Positions 32,344 through 40,506 of a stretch of 64,000 bases of DNA are shown piece by piece (the stretch's first letter is position 1; the number at the start of each line of letters is the position of its first letter). The stretch comes from Ruminococcus sp. Its GTDB lineage: Bacteria > Bacillota > Clostridia > Oscillospirales > Ruminococcaceae. The position numbers and the translations under genes were made by a program. The notes under the pieces were generated by a model. The model had not been told where the DNA came from and made no database searches. It saw only the letters and a program-made list of their open reading frames with translations. The stretch spans positions 19,540-83,539 of the forward strand of contig JAETQO010000007.1 of assembly GCA_021770655.1 (NCBI GenBank), written 5' to 3'.

Positions 32344-33201
32344 ATGAATTTTAAGAAGTTAGCAGCAGGTCTTTCAGCAGCAGTTCTCGCAGCAACAATG
32401 ATGTCAGTATCTGTTTCGGCAGCAAAGCTTGGCGACGTTGTTCACCCGTCAGAGGAGGACACAAAAATGAATGACTCATATTATTCTATCGGAGCAATGG
32501 GTTTCTATATGGGTCAGGATTGGAACTGGAATCAAGGCGACTGGGTAGGCATTGATGATACCGGTAAGATAGCTGTTGAATATAAGATAAGTGCAGTTAT
32601 CGCCGACAAGTCAATGTCAGGCAAGGGAAATCTCGGAGATATGGGCGTTATGGTAGCTAATCTGCCTGAGGGTATATATCCTTTGGATGTTAAGATATCT
32701 GATGCAAAGTTCGTTGCCGAGGACGGCACAACAACAGTTTTTGATTCTCTCAATTCTATTACTTCAATGGACGAGGACTCAGAGGGTGGAATAAGAATAC
32801 ATATCAGACCGACTGATGAAGTCGATGAGGAAACAGGCGAAGTAACAAAGAAAGCTTGCCCTGAGGTCGCAGGCTGGGAGAAGGAAGGTGCTTTCAACGG
32901 CGGCACGCTTTCAATGACGCTTGATTTCGGTGTTGCAGCTGCCGAGGGCGGAGAGTCAAAAGCAGATACTTCAAAGGCAGAATCAAAGTCTGATACTTCA
33001 AGCTCAAAGACAGATACATCAAAGATAGATGCTTCTTCATCTAAGGCGGATACAAGTAAGGCTACTGTTACAGCGGCTGCATCTTCAAAATCTTCTGATG
33101 ATACGTCTGAGGCAGCAGAAACAGGTGCAGCTGTTGGCGGAACACTTGCTGTTATCGCTCTTGCAGGTACAGCGGTGATCGTTACCAAGAGAAGAAAGTA
33201 A
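32344..33201 (+). CDS. Secreted surface protein with C-terminal membrane anchor
   Basis: The 285-residue protein begins with a signal peptide (MNFKKLAAGLSAAVLAATMM, cleavage after VSVSAA). An extracellular domain rich in Trp, Asp and Gly follows (YMGQDWNWNQGDW), resembling a carbohydrate-binding fold, then a Ser/Lys/Asp/Thr linker (about 200-260) and a C-terminal AAVGGTLAVIALAGTAVIV helix with KRRK end. This layout is cell-surface anchoring; the preceding ETGAA is only loosely sortase-like. ATG 32344 follows GGAGGAAAAAG. A sugar-binding lipoprotein gene follows 17 bp later. Confidence 0.75.
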   Translation: MNFKKLAAGLSAAVLAATMMSVSVSAAKLGDVVHPSEEDTKMNDSYYSIGAMGFYMGQDWNWNQGDWVGIDDTGKIAVEYKISAVIADKSMSGKGNLGDMGVMVANLPEGIYPLDVKISDAKFVAEDGTTTVFDSLNSITSMDEDSEGGIRIHIRPTDEVDEETGEVTKKACPEVAGWEKEGAFNGGTLSMTLDFGVAAAEGGESKADTSKAESKSDTSSSKTDTSKIDASSSKADTSKATVTAAASSKSSDDTSEAAETGAAVGGTLAVIALAGTAVIVTKRRK

Positions 33202-33218
33202 TATTCGGAGGTATGGCT

Positions 33219-34643
33219 ATGAATAATTCAAAAAGAGTTTTAACATTTGCTCTTGCAGTTTGCTCGCTTTCAGCATTTGCATCTTGCGGAAGTTCAAGTG
33301 ATTCTTCAAGCAAGGTCGTTGACAAAAAGCTCAAGGAAGATCAGCAGCAGATAGTTCAAAGACTTTCTGACGATATGACAGATGTAAGAGATCTAAAAAG
33401 CAACGAAATAAAATGGTTCTCACATTGGGATATCAACCCTACTGAGGCGGAGGACAAAGAGATAGGTGCTGACCTTGCTTTGTTCAAGACAAAGTATAAT
33501 GGTAAGATAAACTGGGTGCAGACCACTTGGGACACTAAGTTTGACGATCTTGCGGCACTTGTAATGTCAAATGATTCACCTGATTTCATTGGTGCTGATG
33601 ATATGGACGTTTTCCCTAAGGGCGCTATAAAATCGATGATAGAACCTATCGATGATTATATCGATCTTTCAAAGCCTCTTTGGACGGATATAAAGGGTGC
33701 GACAGATAAGTTTATGCTTGGTGACAAGCACTATGTGAGCGTTATCAGAACTGACCCAGCATACGTTTTTGTATATAACAAGCGGACTATGGAAGATAAC
33801 GCTTATGACGATCCTGCTGAGCTTTTTAAAGAGGGTAAGTGGAACTGGAATACTTTCACAGAAATGTGCCTTGATTTTACCGATTCTGAGAACGATAAAT
33901 ATGCACTTGACGGCTGGTATTATGAAAAGGCATTGCAACAGTCTTCCGGTGTGCCGCTCATCGGTATCACAGACGGAAAGCTTGTAAATAATATTTCCGA
34001 CCCAATGATAGCGAAGGCTCAGAATATGATGTATGAACTGCAAAAGAACAATGTTGTTTATCCAAAGCACGAGAATAACTGGAAACTCAGAGGCGACGCT
34101 GAGGGCAGCGGAATGGCAACAGGTTTGACGCTTTTCTATCCTATCGGACTTTGGGCACTTGAGAATGCTCCGTCAACAACTGTGAACTACGGCGATGTAT
34201 CAAAGGGAGAGGTAATGTTCGTTCCTGTTCCTTGCTCAGCTGATAGCGATAAACAGTATATCCCTTCAAGAGTACACGGCTTTAGCATTGTAAGAAACGC
34301 TAAAAACCCGGAGGGCGTGGCGGCTTTCCTTGAATGCTGCCGTTATGCAGAACTAGATGAGGCCGCACATCAGATAACCCTTGATCAGTACAAGGACGAT
34401 TATGGCTGGACTGATGAAATGCTGGAAATGAGAGAAACTATCTATGAACTGTCTGCACAGAATCCTGTATTTGACTTTGAACAGGGCGTATCTGCCGATC
34501 TTAACTCTATCTGTGATACTGCAATAAGAGGAACAATGAATCCGCAGGAGTCAAAGAGCTGGTCACAGGTCGTTCAGGAAAATGAAAAGGCTATCGATTA
34601 TATTATCGGCGAGGTTATGACTTCAATGAATGAGGCTAAGTAA
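33219..34643 (+). CDS. Sugar-type extracellular solute-binding lipoprotein
   Basis: The 474-residue protein has a lipoprotein signal (MNNSKRVLTFALAVCSLSAF then lipobox ASC) and a family 1 extracellular solute-binding fold (carbohydrate ABC importers): DDLAALVMSNDSPDFIGADD and YPIGLWALENAPS are typical segments. No permease genes are adjacent, so it must share a transporter elsewhere or be an orphan. ATG 33219 is preferred since CGGAGG at 33206-33211 is too close to ATG 33213. A terminator lies at 34663-34692. Confidence 0.82.
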   Translation: MNNSKRVLTFALAVCSLSAFASCGSSSDSSSKVVDKKLKEDQQQIVQRLSDDMTDVRDLKSNEIKWFSHWDINPTEAEDKEIGADLALFKTKYNGKINWVQTTWDTKFDDLAALVMSNDSPDFIGADDMDVFPKGAIKSMIEPIDDYIDLSKPLWTDIKGATDKFMLGDKHYVSVIRTDPAYVFVYNKRTMEDNAYDDPAELFKEGKWNWNTFTEMCLDFTDSENDKYALDGWYYEKALQQSSGVPLIGITDGKLVNNISDPMIAKAQNMMYELQKNNVVYPKHENNWKLRGDAEGSGMATGLTLFYPIGLWALENAPSTTVNYGDVSKGEVMFVPVPCSADSDKQYIPSRVHGFSIVRNAKNPEGVAAFLECCRYAELDEAAHQITLDQYKDDYGWTDEMLEMRETIYELSAQNPVFDFEQGVSADLNSICDTAIRGTMNPQESKSWSQVVQENEKAIDYIIGEVMTSMNEAK

Positions 34644-34662
34644 GATCTATTTATCAGAAATT

Positions 34663-34692
34663 GGGCGGCAGGTCGATTTGCCGTCCTTTTTC
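34663..34692 (+). terminator. Intrinsic terminator after the solute-binding protein gene
   Basis: GGGCGGCAGG and TTGCCGTCC form a stem followed by TTTTTC. Confidence 0.8.
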
Positions 34693-34761
34693 TATAAATA
34701 AGCGGCTTTACTTGTGTCTATAAATATGATATAATAAATTAAAAAGCAGGGGGTGAAAGCT

Positions 34762-35523
34762 ATGGAGATAAACAGGGAATTGTCTATGCGGCAGTTTATG
34801 CAAAAGGAAAATGACTATCATCATTCATCATATGAAACTGAACTGGAATTTTATTCTGCTGTGCGGGCAGGCGACCTTGAAACGGTCAAACGGCTGTATA
34901 CGCCGCTGGATACAAACGGAAAGGGCAGGCTCAGCAAAGACGGTCTTAGGAATGTCAAGTATCATCTTGTCATAACCATAGCAATGCTGTGCAGATTTTG
35001 CATCGAGGGTGGACTTGACCCGGAAACTGCATATACCATAAGCGATATATACATCAATAAATGTGATGAGTGCCGCAATGAAGAAAGTGTTATGGCTGTG
35101 CACAAGGAAGTCATCGTTTATTATACCAAGCAAATGAAAAAGGCTGTGTCACAGAACGTTTACTCAAAGCATATCCTTATGTGCTTTGACTGCATTTTCG
35201 ATAATATTTACAAGGGCGTGACTGTGAATCAGATAGCAGATGAACTGAACATAACGCCGCAGTATCTTTCAAAGCTTTTCAGAGAGGAAGTTGGCGTAAA
35301 GATATCTGATTTTATTATGTCCAAAAGAATACAGGCGGCTGAAAATATGCTGAGATATTCTGAATATAGTCCGCTTGATATAGCCAACTATCTTGCTTTC
35401 AGCTCTCACAGCCATTTTATTGCCTGCTTTAAGAAACAGACGGGACTTACGCCGAAACAGTATAGAGATCAGTTTTTCCGTGCAAACTGGAACAAGCATA
35501 GCACAAGCAAATCGAAAATATAA
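34762..35523 (+). CDS. AraC-family transcriptional regulator
   Basis: The 253-residue protein has an N-terminal helical part (about 1-140) without a cupin and a C-terminal AraC double helix-turn-helix (TVNQIADELNITPQYLSKLF, then SPLDIANYLAFSSHSHFIAC and the signature TGLTPKQYRDQF). The N-terminal part resembles regulators of sugar utilisation in Clostridia. It sits between the binding-protein operon and the GH16 operon, and TGATATAAAT boxes lie before both, so local control is likely. ATG 34762 follows GGGGGTG; GTG 34753 is the longer option. Confidence 0.88.
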   Translation: MEINRELSMRQFMQKENDYHHSSYETELEFYSAVRAGDLETVKRLYTPLDTNGKGRLSKDGLRNVKYHLVITIAMLCRFCIEGGLDPETAYTISDIYINKCDECRNEESVMAVHKEVIVYYTKQMKKAVSQNVYSKHILMCFDCIFDNIYKGVTVNQIADELNITPQYLSKLFREEVGVKISDFIMSKRIQAAENMLRYSEYSPLDIANYLAFSSHSHFIACFKKQTGLTPKQYRDQFFRANWNKHSTSKSKI

Positions 35524-35636
35524 GTTGATATTAATATTCTGATATTTGCATTACTTTTCTGATATAAATATCACATCTGTTGATTTATAATACTTATAGA
35601 AGATAAAATCCTGATGTTTATTCGGAGGTAATAAAA

Positions 35637-36404
35637 ATGAAAAAAGTTTTGGCTATGTCACTTATTACAATGATAGTTATGTCTATGGGCAGCTGCGGTG
35701 TTTCATCTGACAGCAGTTCTTCGCAAGATGTCAGCAGCAATGCGGAAACGGAAAGCAATTCTCCATACACGGTTGAGGCAGATTTCGGCAAGGGTGCGTC
35801 AAGCGATTTTTCCATTTCAGCTGGCTGGTCAAATGGTGCTCCATTCAACTGTTCGTGGAGCGAGGATAACGTAACTTTCAATGATGGAAAAATGCAGCTT
35901 ATCATTGACGGTATGGGCGATTCAGAGGTGTACAGAGGCGGCGAGTATCGTTCAAAGGAAAACTATGGCTATGGACTTTATGAGGTATCGATGAAAGCCA
36001 TAAAGAATGACGGCGTTGTATCATCATTCTTTACATACACAGGTCCGTCGGAAGATAATCCATGGGACGAAATTGACGTTGAAGTCCTTGGCAAGGACAC
36101 GACAAAGGTGCAGTTCAATTACTACACAAATGGCGTTGGCGGTCACGAATATATGTATGATCTTGGTTTTGACGCTTCTGAGGATTTTCACACTTACGCA
36201 TTTGAGTGGAAAGAGGACAGCATAACTTGGTATGTTGACGGAAAAGAGGCATACAAGGCTACTGAAAATCTGCCAGTTACGCCCGGAAAAATAATGATGA
36301 ATGCATGGAACGGAATTGGCGTTGACAGCTGGCTGAAAGCCTTTGACGGCACAGTTCCGCTTACAGCAGAATATGAGTGGGCAAGATTTACGGCAGCGGA
36401 GTAA
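35637..36404 (+). CDS. GH16 beta-glucanase (lichenase type), lipoprotein
   Basis: The 255-residue enzyme has a lipoprotein signal with lipid Cys20 (MSMGSC) and a GH16 jelly-roll domain. The catalytic motif is DEIDVEVLG, giving nucleophile Glu145 and acid/base Glu149 around Asp147, as in bacterial 1,3-1,4-beta-glucanases. It would cut mixed-linkage beta-glucan on the cell surface. A hydrolase gene follows 23 bp later. The start ATG 35637 follows CGGAGGT. Confidence 0.9.
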   Translation: MKKVLAMSLITMIVMSMGSCGVSSDSSSSQDVSSNAETESNSPYTVEADFGKGASSDFSISAGWSNGAPFNCSWSEDNVTFNDGKMQLIIDGMGDSEVYRGGEYRSKENYGYGLYEVSMKAIKNDGVVSSFFTYTGPSEDNPWDEIDVEVLGKDTTKVQFNYYTNGVGGHEYMYDLGFDASEDFHTYAFEWKEDSITWYVDGKEAYKATENLPVTPGKIMMNAWNGIGVDSWLKAFDGTVPLTAEYEWARFTAAE

Positions 36405-36427
36405 AATTCATAAAAAGGGGAGTTCTT

Positions 36428-37177
36428 ATGGGCGTAGATATTCAAGAGAAAAGCTGCGTATCAGAAGGCAAAAACATTTTCGGAAAACTGTTTATTCCAA
36501 ATACTAAGGCAAAAACGTATCCTACCGTGATACTTAGTCACGGCTTTAACAGCATCGGTGATGATATGGCGGATATTGCTTTGACTTTTGCGGGAAATGG
36601 ATTTCTAGCATATACTTTTGATTACTGTGGTGGTTCGACACGATCGCATAGTGACGGAAAGACCACGGAGATGAGTATTATCAGCGAACAGAATGACCTT
36701 AAAGCTGTTATAGATATGATGAGTGAACTTGATATATCAGACAGCGGACAGATATATCTTTACGGCGAAAGTCAGGGGGGATTCGTTGCTGCACTTACAG
36801 CGGCAGAAATGCCTGAGCGTATTGCAGCGATGATACTGCTATATCCTGCATTCTGCATACCTGACCAATGGCTTTCAAAAGATCCTGAAAGTATGTCGAA
36901 ACCCTTTGCCTTTATGGGAGATATGCTGCTTTCAAAGAAATTTTATGATGATGTTCCAAGATATGATGTTTATGATAGAGTTAGTCGGTATAATAGTCCT
37001 GTGATGATATTCCATGGTGACAGTGATGAATTAGTTGCTTTATCATATTCCGAGCGATTGAAAACGACTTTTCCTAATGCAAAGCTGAAAGTTATAAAGG
37101 GTGCTGGTCACGGCTTTTATGGTGATGACAGGGAATATGTAAAGCGTGCGGCAGTTGATTTTTTTACAACGTTGTAA
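36428..37177 (+). CDS. Alpha/beta hydrolase, esterase-like
   Basis: The 249-residue protein shows the serine hydrolase pattern: the HGFNS oxyanion loop, nucleophile elbow GESQGG near residue 118, an acidic residue in HGDSDELV and His in GAGHGF. It resembles bacterial cinnamoyl/feruloyl-type esterases (Est1E-like) that occur beside plant polysaccharide enzymes; this is inference. ATG 36428 follows AAAGGGGAG at an ideal distance, and the longer frame from 36377 overlaps the GH16 gene. Probably co-transcribed with GH16. Confidence 0.83.
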   Translation: MGVDIQEKSCVSEGKNIFGKLFIPNTKAKTYPTVILSHGFNSIGDDMADIALTFAGNGFLAYTFDYCGGSTRSHSDGKTTEMSIISEQNDLKAVIDMMSELDISDSGQIYLYGESQGGFVAALTAAEMPERIAAMILLYPAFCIPDQWLSKDPESMSKPFAFMGDMLLSKKFYDDVPRYDVYDRVSRYNSPVMIFHGDSDELVALSYSERLKTTFPNAKLKVIKGAGHGFYGDDREYVKRAAVDFFTTL

Positions 37178-37240
37178 AACGATTCACATATTACGCTTAC
37201 TTTTATGTCTTGATTTTTTGCTTAATGATATTGATATTTG

Positions 37241-37295
37241 AACCGCCCCCATTAGCTAGATCAAAAATTCCAGCTAATGGGGGCGGTTTATTTTC
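37241..37295. terminator. Strong bidirectional hairpin
   Basis: AACCGCCCCCATTAGCT pairs with AGCTAATGGGGGCGGTT, 63 bp after the hydrolase stop; T-rich on the plus side. Confidence 0.85.
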
Positions 37296-37371
37296 CACAG
37301 CATTTTTTATATTTCTTTCCGCTGCCGCAAGGACGGCAAATCATTTTTTGCTCTTGTCGGTGATGAACCAT
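37288..37371 (-). pseudogene. SEC-C motif fragment
   Basis: On the minus strand 27 codons end in a zinc-binding SEC-C motif: MICRPCGSGKKYKKCCGK then TAA. The start ATG at 37371 has no good ribosome binding site, and the frame continues a short way upstream before a stop at 37411. SEC-C motifs normally end larger proteins (SecA or helicase-like), so this is probably a remnant. It is too short for standard gene calling. Confidence 0.55.
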
Positions 37372-37422
37372 ATGCACATTGAATAGTTTTGCCCCAAACG
37401 GCAAAACTATTTAACATATGCC

Positions 37423-37451
37423 TTGATTTAAGTAACATTGTATGGTATAAT
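37423..37451 (+). promoter_or_regulatory. Promoter of the decayed DUF4143-type ATPase gene
   Basis: TTGATT at 37423-37428 and TATAAT at 37446-37451 with a 17-bp spacer. Confidence 0.65.
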
Positions 37452-37500
37452 ATTAAAAGGTTGAGCCTGTATGGGCGGAAGTTTTTAATGAGGTGCTTGT

Positions 37501-37759
37501 ATGGAAATTAAACGTGATAAATATTTGCAGCAGCTGATCGATTTTATGTGGGACGGACAGGTAAAGGACTTACATTCAGTCCGCCTTTGCTTTGCCTGAC
37601 GCCGAAAAAGAGATGCAGGAATTAAGACCTTTTTCTCTAACAGGTGATTCGTTTCCTAAAATCATAGTTCGCAAAGATATAAGAAAACGCTGGTATGATG
37701 ACAATGGTGTTCTGAATATTGGATTGATCGATTTTTTGTTGGACGATAGTGTAGTGTGA
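37501..37759 (+). pseudogene. Internally deleted DUF4143-type ATPase
   Basis: The first 23 codons (MEIKRDKYLQQLIDFMWDGQ, then VK) are the N-terminus of the large AAA ATPase/DUF4143 family, ending just before the expected Walker A. After a jump near 37570 another frame gives the family's C-terminus (EMQELRPFSLTGDSFPKIIV, later RWYDDNGVLNIGLIDFLLDD). About 1 kb of the gene is missing. The promoter and GAGGTG site are intact, so decay is recent. Confidence 0.8.
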
Positions 37760-37794
37760 GATACTTCATAGAATTAGCCTGAAAATATTGACAG

Positions 37795-37841
37795 AAAAAT
37801 CAGCCGCAAACCACGCACAAGTGTGGTCTGCGGCTGATTTC
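37795..37841 (-). terminator. Strong terminator at the right end of element 1
   Basis: AAATCAGCCGCA and TGCGGCTGATTT flank a second pairing (ACCACGCAC/GTGTGGT) and the minus strand continues in Ts. It follows the stop of the truncated SpoVT frame by a few bases. In the excised circle the same terminator would sit just after the recombinase gene. Confidence 0.88.
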
Positions 37842-37844
37842 GCA

Positions 37845-38021
37845 TTATTTTATGTACAGCCTATCCGCCAATCTGAGGAGCACAAGCAGGTAGTCAAGTT
37901 CGCTTTTCAACGTTGTCTGCAACGGGTCGCCCTCGCGAATCCTCATAGTTCTTCTGATCTCCTTAGGTATAACTACGCGCCCCAGATCGTCGATGCGGCG
38001 CACTATTCCTGTTGCTTTCAT
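37845..38021 (-). pseudogene. spoVT: spoVT 5' part (AbrB domain), truncated by element 1
   Basis: This 58-codon frame starts MKATGIVRRIDDLGRVVIPK, the SpoVT/AbrB swapped-hairpin DNA-binding domain, up to RIREGDP. The last 22 or so residues (QTTLKSELDYLL...) come from the element. GGAGGTCATAAAT precedes the ATG at 38021, so the native start is intact; the annotated 63-residue frame from TTG 38036 includes the ribosome binding site. Transcribed as it stands it would give a nearly complete AbrB domain without its last strand or sensor domain. Confidence 0.92.
37921..37931. other. Attachment site core of element 1, right end
   Basis: AACGGGTCGCC, identical to 26333-26343 and in the same orientation. 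Confidence 0.9.
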
Positions 38022-38131
38022 ATTTATGACCTCCAAAATTAATTCAAAATTGCAGTAATATTATTTGCAAGGGTTGTCATTTTATGCAGGAATTCAGCGG
38101 AGATATTTTTTGCTTGAAATCCATTATATGA

Positions 38132-39016
38132 TCAAAGATGTTTTAAATTAACTCTATAATCTCTTAATTTATCCTCGTTATATTTTTTCAAAATCTCATT
38201 AATTTCATTTATCAGTATATCTCTGTCCTCCGGAATCCTGCCTTGAAAATTAAACATATTTGACGCTCCCAGGGCGGCGAAATGTGTTCTGATATTGAGG
38301 CTTTCTATAAGAGTCCGCATTTCCGTAAGCTTTTCCGTTTCGCTCTCCTCTTGCCAGTTCCCTCTTTGAATTTCACCAAATAATTCGGAGCTTTGATAAA
38401 CCGTTAGCATTGATGCTCCGACCAGTTTAGGATTAAGCTGATTGAAAATTTCAGCCGTCCGCTTTACACCCTCAGGACTTTTACCCTTGCCGTAAATTCC
38501 CGTAAGATAGAAAAAGTTGTACTCCATATTCGCCTCGTCCAGCTTTTTGCATTGCTCAATAATATCATTGGAAGTATACCCCTTGTTCATAAACGCTAAA
38601 GCTTCATCGTCGCCTGTTTCCACTCCAATGGTGATACGGTTGTATCCCAGCGCACGCAAGTCTTTTAAATCTGCTGAGCTTTTGTTATATATGTCCGTAA
38701 TTCTTGCAAAACAGCCTATGCTCGTCAGCCGCTGTAAATACTGCTTTGCCAGATTTGCAATGTCCTTCAGCTTTTGCGTACTCAGCACAAACGGATTTGC
38801 GCCGACAAGAAAAAGTCTTGTAATGTCGGGCATAGACATATAAAGCTCCTGTAGATCCTCCTCGATTTCGGAAAGTGGAGACATTCTGAATTTAAACGGC
38901 ACGTCCTCATAAAGCGTACAGAATTTACAGCTGTGATGAGTACACCCCGCCGTGACCTGTATCAGCGCAGACCACGCCTCATAGGGCGGCCGCCATATTG
39001 TTCCCGTAAAATGCAT
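38132..39016 (-). CDS. Radical SAM protein
   Basis: The 294-residue protein starts with a long lead (GTIWRPPYEAWSALIQVTAG) and then a cluster motif CTHHSCKFC, a CX4CX2C spacing instead of the standard CX3CX2C; this spacing is usual in this subfamily. A TIM-barrel core follows (RITIGVETGDDEALAFMNKG). The family has Ruminococcus/Clostridium members of unknown function. It is divergent from the hxlR gene (about 170 bp apart) and may be under its control. Confidence 0.8.
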   Translation of the reverse strand: MHFTGTIWRPPYEAWSALIQVTAGCTHHSCKFCTLYEDVPFKFRMSPLSEIEEDLQELYMSMPDITRLFLVGANPFVLSTQKLKDIANLAKQYLQRLTSIGCFARITDIYNKSSADLKDLRALGYNRITIGVETGDDEALAFMNKGYTSNDIIEQCKKLDEANMEYNFFYLTGIYGKGKSPEGVKRTAEIFNQLNPKLVGASMLTVYQSSELFGEIQRGNWQEESETEKLTEMRTLIESLNIRTHFAALGASNMFNFQGRIPEDRDILINEINEILKKYNEDKLRDYRVNLKHL

Positions 39017-39136
39017 ATTATTTCCTCCGGATTGTTATTACAGTAAGCTTAGCTGTTATAGTTATTATAATATGTTGCGTATAATTTGTAAAGTACGATT
39101 ATTTTTAATATGTACTATCAAAAAAGATACTAAATA

Positions 39137-39165
39137 TTGAAATTATCTTTGAAATATGTTATACT
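39137..39165 (+). promoter_or_regulatory. hxlR-type gene promoter
   Basis: TTGAAA at 39137-39142 and TATACT at 39160-39165 with a 17-bp spacer. Confidence 0.7.
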
Positions 39166-39188
39166 GAAATTAGCGGGAGGGATTATTT

Positions 39189-39530
39189 ATGTCCGAAAAT
39201 AAACACACGCAAAAAGAGCAGCTCGCAAAATGCGAATCAATGAGCCGACTACAGTCGATCATCAGCGGAAAGTGGAAAATACTGATCATATGGTACATTT
39301 CGGTTTATAAGATACAAAGATTCGGCGAATTACAGCGTAGATTGGGCGACATCACGCAGTCCACGCTGACTAAACAGCTCAGAGAGCTTGAAAACGACGG
39401 GATAGTACACAGAGAGGTTTACGCAGAGGTCCCGCCGAAAGTGGAGTATTCGCTTACGGAAATGGGCGAAAGCTTTGTGCCCATTCTTTTGTCTATGAAA
39501 GAGTGGAGCGATGAGAATTTGATGGTATAG
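39189..39530 (+). CDS. HxlR-family transcriptional regulator
   Basis: The 113-residue winged helix protein contains the family core: CESMSRLQSIISGKWKILII, LQRRLGDITQSTLTKQLREL and DGIVHREVYAEVPPKVEYSL. HxlR regulators respond to electrophiles, oxidants or small metabolites. It is divergent to the radical SAM gene. GGGAGGG precedes the ATG. Confidence 0.9.
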   Translation: MSENKHTQKEQLAKCESMSRLQSIISGKWKILIIWYISVYKIQRFGELQRRLGDITQSTLTKQLRELENDGIVHREVYAEVPPKVEYSLTEMGESFVPILLSMKEWSDENLMV

Positions 39531-39597
39531 CAAGAAATACCGAACTAAACAATGATGAACGGTTCTTATTTGGCAAAGATAATATCATAAAATGAAA

Positions 39598-39639
39598 ACA
39601 CAGCGCACCGCAGGAAAATTTGCAGTGCGCTGTGTTTTA
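39598..39639. terminator. Bidirectional terminator between hxlR and dtxR genes
   Basis: ACACAGCGCACCGCA pairs with TGCAGTGCGCTGTGT, flanked by T-rich and A-rich runs, between convergent genes. Confidence 0.88.
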
Positions 39640-39642
39640 CTA

Positions 39643-40011
39643 TCATACCCCGGCGTGCTTCTTTATCGCCGCAAAGGATTTTTCACTGATAACGTGTTCG
39701 ATCCGGCAGGCGTCTTCAACAGCCGTTTTTTCATCAACACCCAGAGCCACAAGCCACTTTGAAAGCAAAGTGTGCCGTTCGTACATTTTCTCAGCGATCT
39801 CCGCGCCCTTTTCGGTAAGCTCAATATATCCGTCCTTGTTGACCGTAATATATCCGTTCTCCCTGAGATTTTTCATAGCTACGCTTACGCTCGGCTTGGA
39901 AAATTCAAGCTCGTTTACTATATCGATGCTCCTTACCTCGCCCTTGCCCTTACGCTCTGTCAAAATAAGTATTGTTTCAAGATAATTCTCGGCGGATTCT
40001 CGTATCTGCAT
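39643..40011 (-). CDS. DtxR/MntR-family metal-dependent repressor
   Basis: The 122-residue protein has the DtxR winged helix (SAENYLETILILTERKGKGE, VNELEFSKPSVSVAMKNL) and a dimerisation part with metal residues typical of the family (HTLLSKWLVALGVDEKTA, EDACRIEHVIS). It lacks an SH3-like domain, as MntR-type proteins do. Whether it senses Mn or Fe cannot be told. No transporter is adjacent, so its targets lie elsewhere. Confidence 0.9.
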   Translation of the reverse strand: MQIRESAENYLETILILTERKGKGEVRSIDIVNELEFSKPSVSVAMKNLRENGYITVNKDGYIELTEKGAEIAEKMYERHTLLSKWLVALGVDEKTAVEDACRIEHVISEKSFAAIKKHAGV

Positions 40012-40103
40012 TTGAAATTTCTCCTTTTATTGCTCCTGTATTTTCCGAAAACTGATATTATTCACATTATAACATAATTCTTTGCACATTTCAATATTAT
40101 TTT

Positions 40104-40270
40104 GTCAAATGACACGGAAATCAATTTTTACATAAAGAGCTTGTTTCTGTATATCTTCCCCGCCGTACGGCGGGGAAGATATACAGATAATTATTGTAAT
40201 TTAAACATAATATCGTCTTTCCCCGATTTAATATTTTGAAAATTGATTTCCCTGGTCAAATGACACGGAA
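40104..40270. repeat. MITE family 2, copy 1, flanked by direct repeats
   Basis: The element starts CACGGAAATCAATTTTTAC and ends with the inverse AAAATTGATTTCC. In the middle is a perfect 40-bp palindrome (40147-40186) centred on CCGTACGG. The string GTCAAATGACACGGAA occurs at both 40104-40119 and 40255-40270. There is no coding capacity. A second copy is at 42858-42970. Confidence 0.8.
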
Positions 40271-40506
40271 GTGGATTTTTAGAAATTTAAATCAGAATAA
40301 TGCGCAACTATATTTGAATTACAATAATTGTCGGGTTTTCACGGCAAAATTAAATTTTATGTTATTAGTAATTAATTTACGCAATAAAACAAAATACATT
40401 ATAAATATTTATTTTAAATTTGCAAAACATTATAGTATATGCGGATATTAAATTATATAATAATATTAAAGCAAAGCAATACATTGTTGTAAAAGAGGTG
40501 AACAAC
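40271..40506. other. AT-rich upstream region of the ferredoxin gene
   Basis: No gene is seen; a very AT-rich run (40360-40480) with several TATA-like strings precedes the RBS AAGAGGTGAA, so promoters here cannot be assigned with confidence. Confidence 0.4.

Larger units (their letters stand above)
26333..37920. mobile_element. Element 1: 11.6-kb integrative element interrupting spoVT
   Basis: The element is bounded by direct 11-bp core copies, with a large serine recombinase gene at the left end and the two halves of SpoVT outside. It carries a RepA-like helicase, a small conserved-looking gene, carbohydrate-related cargo and several gene fragments. No relaxase or conjugation genes are recognised, so it is not self-transmissible as read. 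Removal of 26333-37920 (11,588 bp) restores spoVT in frame. Confidence 0.9.

Noticed and set aside
26333..37920. Element 1 considered as a prophage
   Set aside because: No capsid, tail, terminase or lysis genes are visible.
40104..40270. Palindromes considered as a CRISPR repeat or a terminator
   Set aside because: Only two copies 2.7 kb apart with no spacers; better explained as a MITE-like element.
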